In this document: in pieces, positions 1 through 7,774 of the stretch
Layout of the letters: each line of letters begins with the position of its first letter
How positions within the stretch are numbered: position 1 is the first letter of the stretch
NCBI GenBank assembly: GCA_005809115.1
Contig: SYLK01000154.1
Location: 1-13,263, forward strand
Reading direction: 5' to 3'
Length of the DNA: 13,263 bases
DNA from: Planctomyces sp.
Lineage (GTDB): Bacteria > Planctomycetota > Planctomycetia > Planctomycetales > Planctomycetaceae
The notes under the pieces: generated by a model
What the model saw: only the letters and a program-made list of their open reading frames with translations
Told to the model about the DNA's origin: nothing
The model's database searches: none
Made by a program: the position numbers and the translations under genes

Positions 1-46
1 CTGTGCGGCAGGCCTGAAAGACTTCCTGTCTGACAAGATTGTGCAT
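1..46 (-). CDS. Possible 5' end of a further downstream gene (partial)
   Basis: An ATG on the minus strand at 46-44 opens a frame that stays open for the 15 codons left in the window (beginning MHNLVRQEVF). It lies 35 bp after the stop codon of the secreted protein encoded at 82-1881, a spacing like that of the other genes in the cluster. A purine-rich stretch (GAGAGCGGG) sits just upstream of the ATG. Fifteen codons are too few to identify a family, so this is only a candidate start and the frame could be open by chance. Confidence 0.25.
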   Translation of the reverse strand, partial: MHNLVRQEVFQACRT

Positions 47-81
47 GATCCCGCTCTCGCGCCACTCTCCCGGAGGCAACA

Positions 82-1881
82 TCAGGGCTGACTCCCCGGG
101 ACGGGCTGCACCACGGCCTGGGCAAGATCCTGAAGTTTCCCCAGTCTTTCCAGTTCCCGCAAGTGTTTCTCACTGCTGAAGAAGACCTCAATCGATCGTG
201 ACATGCCGTTGCAGAGTTTCTCCACCGTTCGCTCCGCATTTCGGTTGCGCAGTTCCTTCGCACGCATCACAGCCGGAACCCGGATCGCGTTGAGTGCCGC
301 ATCGAACTCGCGTTTCCCCGGCAACTCCAGCAGATCACGGACGGCTGCCGCCAGACGCTCCGGATCGCGGTCAGCGGCCGCTTTCTCCGCGATTCGATTC
401 AGCACTGCACGTTGCGCCGCCACATCCACAATCTGATCCCGCAGCAGGTACAATTCGCCTTCGACGCCAAGCCGGATACTGTCGTCCGGCAGCCGGATCG
501 TGTCAAACGGGATCAGCCCGGGCGCATAGGGCACACGTGCCAGCAACAGACTGCCGCTGTATACGTACAGCCAGAATGTCGGATGTTCCGGATCAACCTC
601 CAGCTCAATCTCACCCCGACGATCGGTACTCAGCTGCTGCAGGTTTTCTTCGTGTTGATCCTGATACCGGAATTTTCCCACCTTGTCGACTCGGTGGGAT
701 ACCAGCGGACGATCGACTGCCTGATTCAGCACCAGCCGCACGCGGCTGCTTTCCGCCGCAGGACGCAGCCTCAGCGCCAGTTGCTGGACACTGCGTCCGC
801 GACGTCCAAAGTGGGACAGACCGTGGGACAGGACCACGCCCGAAACCCGACCACGGTCCTGATCCGGGTACTTGCCATTTTCGACCGGCGTGTGACCTGG
901 AACGGTGACACCTTCGTCAGGGCCTGACGCCGTGTCCGAGGCACCTTCCGAGAGGTCCTGATTGAATTTCGTGACGCGCACCCAGGTCAGATCCAGTCGC
1001 TGCAGCAACCGCACCCGGGTCGGCTCGCGACGTTCCATATGCCGGAGGTACGGCTGCAGGACATCGCCGGCCGCGATCTGAGCAGCCGTGGGATCCGGCG
1101 GCGGGATCTCCCCCGCCTGCAGCAGCAGCTCAACTTCATCCGAATCCCGCACGGCCTGCGTCAGAAACAGGACCGGACGAAATGAATCACGCATCAGGCT
1201 GGCCGCCGTGGCTGCAATCGCCCGATCGTCGGCGACCACGCGCCACCGAGACGGTGACAGTTCCCGAACTCTCGCATCATACTCGCGGCAGCAGACCTGC
1301 CAGGCACCCGCCACAGCTTCGATCGTCACGAGCATCACTTTCTGCGGGGACTCGTCACGACAGATTTCGGCAAGCTCCGCTGGCTGGACACGATCCAGCC
1401 GCGCGCGGCTGGCCGGCAGCAGCCAGCTGGTCATTACCACATCGGGCACCCACATTTCGCCGTAAACCTTCAGCACGGCATTCCTGACGTCCTGCTGCAG
1501 ACGCGCTATCCGGTCCGCCGGCAGCTGGCTGTCAGAAGTGCAGCTCAGCTCCACTCGGACAGTGTAGGGCTGCAGTGACATCGCCGGAGCGTGTTCCGAC
1601 TGCGCGGCGCTCGGACCACTCTCCGCCGCATACGTCGGCCTGCCACCTGCATTCGGTTCCTTTCCGTTCGGTACTGCGATTTCCGCTGGCTGGGACTGTG
1701 GCAGCCCAGACTGGAGGACGACCCCGGGTTTTTCCGCAGCCGGTTCCTGCCCCGAACCAGCAGCACCCGCCGTCATCACGATCGGGCACAACAAGAACAG
1801 CAGCACCGCTCGGGGCAGCGAGAACGCCGCGCGGTAATCGATTCCGGAGTTTCGGCCAGTCGGACCGTCGACTGCAATCAT
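82..1881 (-). CDS. Secreted protein of unknown function, 599 aa
   Basis: I do not recognise this family. The N-terminus has a polar stretch, then a hydrophobic core at about residues 24-42 ending in small residues (TAGAAGSG), which fits a Sec signal peptide cleaved near residue 42. A low-complexity Ala/Glu/Pro/Ser region follows to about residue 100. Next comes a mixed domain (about 105-290), a Gly/Asp-rich linker, and a second mixed domain containing a probable beta-rich stretch (ELEVDPEHPTFWLYVYSG). The last about 130 residues are charged and helical, perhaps coiled-coil. Translation is probably coupled to the solute-binding protein upstream: the ATG overlaps that gene's TGA in ATGA at 1881-1878, and there is no strong Shine-Dalgarno sequence. 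The position implies a periplasmic or outer-membrane-side partner of the cluster. No catalytic motif was seen. The gene itself is well supported; its function is unknown. Confidence 0.85.
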   Translation of the reverse strand: MIAVDGPTGRNSGIDYRAAFSLPRAVLLFLLCPIVMTAGAAGSGQEPAAEKPGVVLQSGLPQSQPAEIAVPNGKEPNAGGRPTYAAESGPSAAQSEHAPAMSLQPYTVRVELSCTSDSQLPADRIARLQQDVRNAVLKVYGEMWVPDVVMTSWLLPASRARLDRVQPAELAEICRDESPQKVMLVTIEAVAGAWQVCCREYDARVRELSPSRWRVVADDRAIAATAASLMRDSFRPVLFLTQAVRDSDEVELLLQAGEIPPPDPTAAQIAAGDVLQPYLRHMERREPTRVRLLQRLDLTWVRVTKFNQDLSEGASDTASGPDEGVTVPGHTPVENGKYPDQDRGRVSGVVLSHGLSHFGRRGRSVQQLALRLRPAAESSRVRLVLNQAVDRPLVSHRVDKVGKFRYQDQHEENLQQLSTDRRGEIELEVDPEHPTFWLYVYSGSLLLARVPYAPGLIPFDTIRLPDDSIRLGVEGELYLLRDQIVDVAAQRAVLNRIAEKAAADRDPERLAAAVRDLLELPGKREFDAALNAIRVPAVMRAKELRNRNAERTVEKLCNGMSRSIEVFFSSEKHLRELERLGKLQDLAQAVVQPVPGSQP

Positions 1882-4592
1882 GGCCGCACCGCCCAGCGTT
1901 CTGCGTTCTGATAGACCGAGACCGGTCCCTCAACGAAACCGGAAATCGTCTTGTGAAACACCACGTAGTCGTCCACTTCCCAGAGCGGGATCAGGAAGGC
2001 CTGCGCCGCAATGTGGCGATGGATCGTAAACAGGCGATTCTGAGCTTCCACAAAACTGCCGGAGTAATCCAGGCCGATCAGCTCCTGCCGCATCCAGTCC
2101 GGAAAAAATCGCAGTCGCGCGACATCCAGGCTGGTATCGTTCGCCAGCAATGGCCACAGATCGAAGAGAGGCTCCTCCATGCGAACGCGGCGATACATCA
2201 GGTCCCATTCGACGTCAGCCAGGCGGCTGCCGTCTGCGGCCCCGGAAATCAACTCCACGTCAAAGCCGATGGTTTTCCAGTAGACCAGGATGCGGTCGGC
2301 TGCCGCAATCGCCGTCTCCTCCGGTTCGACCACCATCCGAAGAGCCGGCAGACGAATATGATCAACGTTGGTATCCGCCCGGAACCGGTCCCCGTCGAAA
2401 TCCTCGCGCCGCGCTTTGGCCGCCGCCCGTGCCGGCTGCTCCAGCTTCTGCAGCTCGGCGATCTTCAGCTGATTCTCGGCGGCAACTCGCAGAGCATAAG
2501 CCAGTCGCAGGTTGTAGCCCGGCGGCTGTTCCAGCGGGTTAGTGGCGTAGCTGCCGAGTCGCCAGGCCGCACTGCTGATCCGCCCGTGCCGTGACGTCGG
2601 ATCACGCAGCACGACGTTCTGCAGAATGGAGTCACGATCGATTGCCAGAGACAGAGCACGCCGCATCTGGGCACTGGAGATTCGGTTCGACAGCGGGTTG
2701 AACGTGATCACGTGTGTGACCGGCAGTGCCCGCTTCAGGGCAATCAGATTCGGCGAGGCCTGAAACGCGTCGATCTCCCACGGCAGGACATGCGGGAGAA
2801 AATCGGCATCGCCGCGAATCACGGCCTGCACCGTCTGCGATCGTCCGGGGTAGCGGCGTTCGCGGATCTCTGCCACGTGATACTGCGAAATTCCGGGTCC
2901 GTCGGGCTCCGGAATCCGGCGCCGGTAGACACGTTCCAGGTCGGTCTCCCTGACCAGGTGGAATCGCGTCGAAAGCAGCGCGGCAGCGGTTTCATCGTCA
3001 GTGGATTCCGCCGCGGCTCCTTCCGCAGGAGCGGCTCCTCTGCCGGCAGTGACAGGAAACCGCAGCAGCGATTCCAGATTCATCGGAACCCGGGAAAAGC
3101 GCAGCTTCAGTTCCGTCGGGGACGGCACGGAAAACTCGCTGACGAACGACGCCAGCCGTGAGTTAAAAAGTGGATCCGTCGGGTCCGTTCTCCGCGCAAT
3201 CGCATCGGCGATCTGGCTGGCAGTCAGGACGGGCTGAGACTGCCAGTAAGGCCGCGTCTCCCGCAGAGTCAACAGCACCTCGCGCCCCAGGTCCGACTGG
3301 TCCCATTTCTCAAAAAAACCGGATCGGTAATACGTCATATCATCCGCGGCACCAGCCTCAAACAACGAAACCTCGGTCAGCTCCCGATGCCGCAGTTCGC
3401 TGTCTCTGATTCCCGGAAACACCAGTTCGCCGTGACCCAGGGCGTCCACGGCCACGCGGAGGACCTGATACCGTGAAACGATCTGTGCCCAGGCCGCACG
3501 GGAATTTCCGGTCAGGGGCCAGATGACTTCCGCCTGATGAGCCAGCTCTGCCGCTTCGGCCAGGTCGCGCTGCTGTGACAGCTGAATGGCCCGGTTCAGC
3601 ATCTCCGTCGACAGTTCCGACAGTTTCATGCGGCCCGTGAGCGCTGCCGGATCCTCGGGAAAATGTCGCTCAATCCGGCCGATCAGGTAACGTGCCCGGG
3701 CATAGTCCGCTGCTGCCAGGGCCTCAGTGATCATGCCGTTGATCGTTCGGGAATATCGGGGCTGCAGCTCCGCGTTCTGCAGATTTCGGGCGGCAAGTTC
3801 ATCCAGCAGTGCCAGAGCGGCGTACGGTTCACCGGCCTGGGCCTTCAGCTCCGCTTCCCGCAGCAGCAGCTGCTCAAACCGCGGCAGAGATTTCTCCCAG
3901 CCCGGAATCGCCCGTTCAACCGACAGCAGCAGGTCATATGCCCGGCGGATGTCTCCTTCCTCCAGCAGCCTGTCAACTCGCCGCAGCATCAGATCCTCGA
4001 ACAGAATGATCTCCCGAATCTGGACCAGCGGCAGCCGATATTCGCTGGAGTCGCCCGGCAGGCGAATGATCAGGCTGCGGAGTTCGTCCAGCCGCTCCGC
4101 CTGCTGTCGACGCGCGTCCGGTCCGGCCGGCTTTGTGGCTTCCAGAAGCTTCCGTTCGTCGTCCATCTTCTTCAGGGTGTCTGGTCGCGGATACAACATC
4201 TCCGTGACGACCACAAGATCACCCACGGCATCGCCCTTCAGCACGACCCAGTCGAAGCCCTCATCCTTTTCCTCGGCCTGCAGCAGTTTCCCCGCCGACG
4301 GCAGTTCCATGTCTGCCAGCCGCGGCAGCGCTGTGCGGTCAGGACCGCCGTCCTGGGCCAGGACAAGGCTCGATGCCAGACAGCCCGTCGCGATCATCCA
4401 CCAGCAGAAACCGGCGGAGGTCCGCCGCGGACGTCGTGCCGGCTGGCCACCGGGGACTGTCCGGGCGATCGGATCCGACACGTCCCCCGAGCGATCTTCA
4501 GTCCGCAACCACGGCGCAGCCCAATCCGCCGGGTTGCGCTGTCCTGCCGCGTGCTGCAGCCGGCCAATGTTCACGTCAGATTCGTTCGGCAC
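1878..4592 (-). CDS. Solute-binding protein, SBP_bac_5 class, with helical-repeat N-terminal region (904 aa from GTG)
   Basis: The C-terminal half resembles extracellular solute-binding proteins of the oligopeptide/nickel class. Numbering from the GTG start, it has a first lobe from about residue 436 (GREVLLTLRETRPYW), then the GDADF segment and the typical fN...R.ALSLAIDRDSI segment near residue 650, and ends at 904. The usual W-x-DG motif before the ALTAxD helix is replaced by YWQSQPVLTA, so the ligand site is probably divergent. Residues about 190-375 look like TPR-type helical repeats, which is unusual for this class; typical members have 500-600 residues. The hydrophobic core at about 60-79 ends LVLA before Gln, like a signal peptide with a long N-region; a lipoprotein reading (ATGC) is weaker. 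The frame could start at a TTG at 4655 or an ATG at 4628, but the GTG at 4592 has GGTGAG six bases upstream and lies 7 bp after the previous stop. No ABC permease or ATPase is present in the window. Confidence 0.85.
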   Translation of the reverse strand: MPNESDVNIGRLQHAAGQRNPADWAAPWLRTEDRSGDVSDPIARTVPGGQPARRPRRTSAGFCWWMIATGCLASSLVLAQDGGPDRTALPRLADMELPSAGKLLQAEEKDEGFDWVVLKGDAVGDLVVVTEMLYPRPDTLKKMDDERKLLEATKPAGPDARRQQAERLDELRSLIIRLPGDSSEYRLPLVQIREIILFEDLMLRRVDRLLEEGDIRRAYDLLLSVERAIPGWEKSLPRFEQLLLREAELKAQAGEPYAALALLDELAARNLQNAELQPRYSRTINGMITEALAAADYARARYLIGRIERHFPEDPAALTGRMKLSELSTEMLNRAIQLSQQRDLAEAAELAHQAEVIWPLTGNSRAAWAQIVSRYQVLRVAVDALGHGELVFPGIRDSELRHRELTEVSLFEAGAADDMTYYRSGFFEKWDQSDLGREVLLTLRETRPYWQSQPVLTASQIADAIARRTDPTDPLFNSRLASFVSEFSVPSPTELKLRFSRVPMNLESLLRFPVTAGRGAAPAEGAAAESTDDETAAALLSTRFHLVRETDLERVYRRRIPEPDGPGISQYHVAEIRERRYPGRSQTVQAVIRGDADFLPHVLPWEIDAFQASPNLIALKRALPVTHVITFNPLSNRISSAQMRRALSLAIDRDSILQNVVLRDPTSRHGRISSAAWRLGSYATNPLEQPPGYNLRLAYALRVAAENQLKIAELQKLEQPARAAAKARREDFDGDRFRADTNVDHIRLPALRMVVEPEETAIAAADRILVYWKTIGFDVELISGAADGSRLADVEWDLMYRRVRMEEPLFDLWPLLANDTSLDVARLRFFPDWMRQELIGLDYSGSFVEAQNRLFTIHRHIAAQAFLIPLWEVDDYVVFHKTISGFVEGPVSVYQNAERWAVRP

Positions 4593-4598
4593 GCCGGT

Positions 4599-4604
4599 CT
4601 CACC
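4599..4604 (-). promoter_or_regulatory. Ribosome binding site GGTGAG deciding the GTG start at 4592
   Basis: GGTGAG lies on the minus strand with six bases between it and GTG (4592-4590), and it overlaps the TGA stop of the propeller gene (4602-4600). The TTG at 4655 and the ATG at 4628 lack a comparable sequence. This suggests that translation of the solute-binding protein is coupled to termination of the propeller protein. Confidence 0.5.
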
Positions 4605-7600
4605 GTGTGATTTCTGCAGGAAGTGCATACAGGCTGCCGTCGGCAGCCACAGCAATCAACTGTCCGGCGATCAGCAGAGGACCGCGACTGAGCGTCTGCC
4701 CGATGGTGACTCCTCCCGCTGCGAGCATCCCATCAGCCGTCAGTCGCTCAATCGCACCATCGTTCAGAGCGACCAGATGACTCCCGTCCTGCAGGCGGAC
4801 CGGAACACCCGCCAGGGAACGCCCCGCCAGCGGAAACGAGCCAGCTGGCCGCAACGAATCGGTCAGTACAAACGTCTTCAGTTCTCCGGTCGAGACTTCC
4901 ACGAAGACGCGGTCACCGGCCAGGAACGGAGAACGCCGCGGCACGCCGCCGAGTTCTGCGCTGGCCAGAACCTCCAGCGAGTCGGCTCGCATCAGAATCA
5001 GCCGACCTTCCGCCGTCGCCAGCACGACATGACCATTCGCTGCCGCCGGGGCGACTTCAATGGAATGGTCCAGCGGCGTAACACTGATTTCCGCCAGCTG
5101 CGGACGCGGCATCGGACGATACTCGACACGCACCATCCGATTCTCGGTCGTGACCGCCAGAACCTGAGAATCACTGATGGCCGTCAGATGCTTCCAGCCG
5201 GACTGCTGGCTGACCGCCTGAGCGGCACGGTAATCCTCCACCGTGACCCCGCTGCTGACCGCCGTGAGATGAAGTCGCCCGGGTAATGCAAATACCACTC
5301 CCGCCGCGATGGCAGCAGGAGCGGTCTGAGGCACATCGGGCAGCACCCACCTGCGTTCCAGTTGCCCCGTCGTACTGATCGTCCAGAGCAGGGGCTCCGG
5401 CGCGCCGCACCATGCGCCAAGCCGACCGTCAGTGAGTGTCAGACCGTCAACCGATGACGCCAGCTTGTCAGGCAGCCGGAATTCGCTGATCGACTCGAGA
5501 CTGAAGCCCCCCCGGGAAATCTCCGCCAGAGGAACCCGGAAAACCCGGCCGAAATCCGAGACAACCAGGATTGAGGCATCTCCGGCTGCAGGACCGGCTG
5601 CCACCACTCGGGTGCCCAGGACCGTCCGCCACGTTCCCTGCATCTGCTCGGGATCAGCCCGAATGAAATACACGGATGCCAGCGACGCGTCCCGGTACGT
5701 CAAAAACACCGACTGATCGGCAAACTGGATGGGCTGCAGATGAATTCCCTCGGCCACGTGCCCGGATTCCAGCAGCACGGCATTCGTCCGCAACTGAAAT
5801 TTGCGGAGCGATCGTCCACCAAGCCACAGCTGGCCCCCAGGGCCGGCCAGCAGGAACATTCTCGTCTGCTGACCATCTTCCAGCTGATTCGCACCGATCT
5901 TTGCCAGAGGCAGCGGGCTGCCCGCGTCGGCCGCGATGCGAAAGGCGGTCACTCGCTGAGGAGCCGACGGAACGAACAGTTCTGCGCCACGCAGCAGCAG
6001 CGGGTCGCGGATGTGACCGTCCACCAGCTCAGTCCCCCGCACCGCGAGCTGACCACTGCTGTTCAGCTCCAGTATGCGAACCCGACCACTGTCAGCCCGA
6101 TGGTTGTCGGTCATCACGAACAGATCGCCCGCAGTCAGCAGGGGAGATTCCACCGATCCTGCCCGATGTTCCAGATACGACACCGCGGCACATGTCAGCG
6201 GATTGAGTGTCATTGTATAGACGAACATCGCATCGCCGGGAATAACCAGCTGCCGACCATCCCGTGACACGGCCGGAGGTCCGACGACCGGCTGACTGAA
6301 TGTCAGGCGCGCAGTGATTCGGCCATTCACTGTCGAGACCTGCCAGAGTTCTCCACGGGCGGTTGTGATGTAGATTTCCTGACCCAGAATCAGCGGGTCA
6401 CCTGACGGGGAACTGCCAATCGACTGACGCCAGATCAGCCGACCATCCTGCTGCCGCACCATCAGGAGTTCATTCGTGCGGCGGCTGTGGACCAGCAGTC
6501 CCGGCAGTGTCCCTTTGACGGCGATCGGAGCGAACGCGGGCTCCCCGCCAATGACCCGTTTCCAGCGGGGTTCGCCGGTATCAGCGTCCAGGCCATACAG
6601 ACAGTCAACCCCCACCCCGAACACCAGTCGCTGCCGGGAGACGAGGTCATTTGTGGCCTGAGTTCTGAGATTCAGGGACAGAGACGGCAGTTCCGCCGGC
6701 AGATCGTCGGTCAACGCGTCCGTCCCAGGTTCGGTTCGAACCACAGTCTGCTGCTCCCGCGTCAGGATCTCCTGCAGCAGCGCGGCCACATCGGGATCAT
6801 CCCGCAGAACTTCGTAGCGATCCAGCATCGCCTGTCGCGTCCCAATGGCTCCGATCGTGTTACCTTCGCCCAGCAGTTTTCGCGTCTGTGCCAGCGCCGT
6901 ATCAAATACCATGCGTCTGGCGACAGCGGCTTCCGCGATTCTCTGGCGGCGAATCAGTTCTTCTTCCCGATCCGGAGGCACACGGCCGTCGGGTGAGAAT
7001 CGACGCAGAATTTCCAGACCCTCGCGGCTGATGTCGAGCGGCGCCTGCTGCTGGCTGATTTCCGCAACTCGAGCCCCGGCATACGTCAGCCGGTCCGCAT
7101 ATCGCTGGATCGCCTCCCGTTCGTTGTCGAATCCGTCCAGGTCCTTGCCGACACTGATCAGTGCCTGCAGTTCGCTGAGACCCCGGCTGACATCCGGCGT
7201 CGTGGTCAGAAGCTGCTTTTCCACGCGGGACTTATGCAGACTCAGCCGCGCTGTCTCGGAGGAACCACCCTCCGGATAGTCCTCCAGATATTTCAGGAAC
7301 AGCTGTTCCGCTTCCCCGTATTTCCTTTGCTCGAGCGCAAGCAACGCTTCGTTCAGACGTCTGGTTTCACTTTCCCGGCCGATGATGTAGTAAAATATCG
7401 CCGCCAGCAGCCCGAATCCCAGGACGCCGCCGATCAGGGCCAGTACGAACGGAGACCGGATGACCTGCTGATCGCCCGGGCGTGTCGGCCCGCCGGCAAT
7501 GCTGTCGGCCAGCCGGGCGAGCCGCCCGCGGGCGATCTGACGCCGCCCTTTTTCCGCGTACTTCTGCCGCGCAGCATCTTCCCGCTCGTCGGTGTAGACG

Positions 7601-7653
7601 GCATCATCCGGCAACTCATCGTCGTATTCTTCGCCCGCCACTTCAGATTCCAT
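4600..7653 (-). CDS. Membrane-anchored PQQ-like beta-propeller protein, 1017 aa
   Basis: The N-terminal about 66 residues are charged and acidic at the start (MESEVAGEEYDDELPDD) with no signal peptide, so they should be cytoplasmic. One membrane helix follows at about 69-91 (FVLALIGGVLGFG...FYYIIG). Residues about 95-300 are helical and TPR-like, beginning with a repeat ending YLEDYPEGGSSETA. From about 330 to the end the protein is beta-rich, with PQQ-propeller blade signatures such as LYGLDADTGEPRW, LMVRQQDGRLIW and GRLILMRADSLEVLA, which should form one or two propellers in the periplasm. No quinone-binding catalytic set is evident, so a scaffold or binding role is more likely than dehydrogenase activity. 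An in-frame TAG directly precedes the ATG, which fixes the earliest possible start. BamB has a similar propeller but is a roughly 390-residue lipoprotein, so this is not an orthologue. The cytoplasmic tail could meet the kinase encoded just upstream. Confidence 0.88.
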   Translation of the reverse strand: MESEVAGEEYDDELPDDAVYTDEREDAARQKYAEKGRRQIARGRLARLADSIAGGPTRPGDQQVIRSPFVLALIGGVLGFGLLAAIFYYIIGRESETRRLNEALLALEQRKYGEAEQLFLKYLEDYPEGGSSETARLSLHKSRVEKQLLTTTPDVSRGLSELQALISVGKDLDGFDNEREAIQRYADRLTYAGARVAEISQQQAPLDISREGLEILRRFSPDGRVPPDREEELIRRQRIAEAAVARRMVFDTALAQTRKLLGEGNTIGAIGTRQAMLDRYEVLRDDPDVAALLQEILTREQQTVVRTEPGTDALTDDLPAELPSLSLNLRTQATNDLVSRQRLVFGVGVDCLYGLDADTGEPRWKRVIGGEPAFAPIAVKGTLPGLLVHSRRTNELLMVRQQDGRLIWRQSIGSSPSGDPLILGQEIYITTARGELWQVSTVNGRITARLTFSQPVVGPPAVSRDGRQLVIPGDAMFVYTMTLNPLTCAAVSYLEHRAGSVESPLLTAGDLFVMTDNHRADSGRVRILELNSSGQLAVRGTELVDGHIRDPLLLRGAELFVPSAPQRVTAFRIAADAGSPLPLAKIGANQLEDGQQTRMFLLAGPGGQLWLGGRSLRKFQLRTNAVLLESGHVAEGIHLQPIQFADQSVFLTYRDASLASVYFIRADPEQMQGTWRTVLGTRVVAAGPAAGDASILVVSDFGRVFRVPLAEISRGGFSLESISEFRLPDKLASSVDGLTLTDGRLGAWCGAPEPLLWTISTTGQLERRWVLPDVPQTAPAAIAAGVVFALPGRLHLTAVSSGVTVEDYRAAQAVSQQSGWKHLTAISDSQVLAVTTENRMVRVEYRPMPRPQLAEISVTPLDHSIEVAPAAANGHVVLATAEGRLILMRADSLEVLASAELGGVPRRSPFLAGDRVFVEVSTGELKTFVLTDSLRPAGSFPLAGRSLAGVPVRLQDGSHLVALNDGAIERLTADGMLAAGGVTIGQTLSRGPLLIAGQLIAVAADGSLYALPAEITR

Positions 7654-7678
7654 CTAGTTCTGCTGCCGGCACCTTCCC

Positions 7679-7715
7679 GCAGACGTCTGCACGGCCGCAT
7701 TTCCGGTCAGCTGAC
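7679..7715. repeat. Two perfect palindromes in the gap between kinase-ExbD and propeller genes
   Basis: GCAGACGTCTGC at 7679-7690 is a perfect 12-bp palindrome and GTCAGCTGAC at 7706-7715 a perfect 10-bp palindrome, with 15 bp between them. Both lie in the 121-bp gap 7654-7774, the longest within the minus-strand cluster. Neither has a loop, so they suit binding of a dimeric protein better than an RNA hairpin. A TTGAC sequence on the minus strand adjoins the second palindrome, but no matching -10 element was found. Function unknown. Confidence 0.4.
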
Positions 7716-7774
7716 AGTCAACACTCCCCGATTCGCGCCTCACTCCTCAGCCGGTTTCTGCCCCACGAAGGGCT

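Noticed and set aside
1575..2594. 339-codon open frame on the plus strand
   Set aside because: It is antisense to the secreted protein and the binding protein, with no ribosome site or domain features; the minus-strand genes explain the region.
3663..4610. 315-codon open frame on the plus strand
   Set aside because: It is antisense to the N-terminal part of the solute-binding gene. The Gln/Arg-rich composition and absence of motifs mark it as a shadow frame.
3727..5286. 519-codon open frame on the plus strand
   Set aside because: It runs antisense across the solute-binding and propeller genes. Its product is a Ser/Arg-rich low-complexity string in the first part and has no recognisable domain.
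4600..7653. BamB or a PQQ-dependent alcohol dehydrogenase
   Set aside because: The protein is far longer than BamB, has a cytoplasmic tail and membrane anchor instead of a lipoprotein signal, and lacks evident dehydrogenase active-site motifs.
7756..7774. Small hairpin (GCCC...GGGC) after the kinase-ExbD stop as a terminator
   Set aside because: The stem is only about 4 bp and no T-tract follows, so it is too weak to call a terminator.
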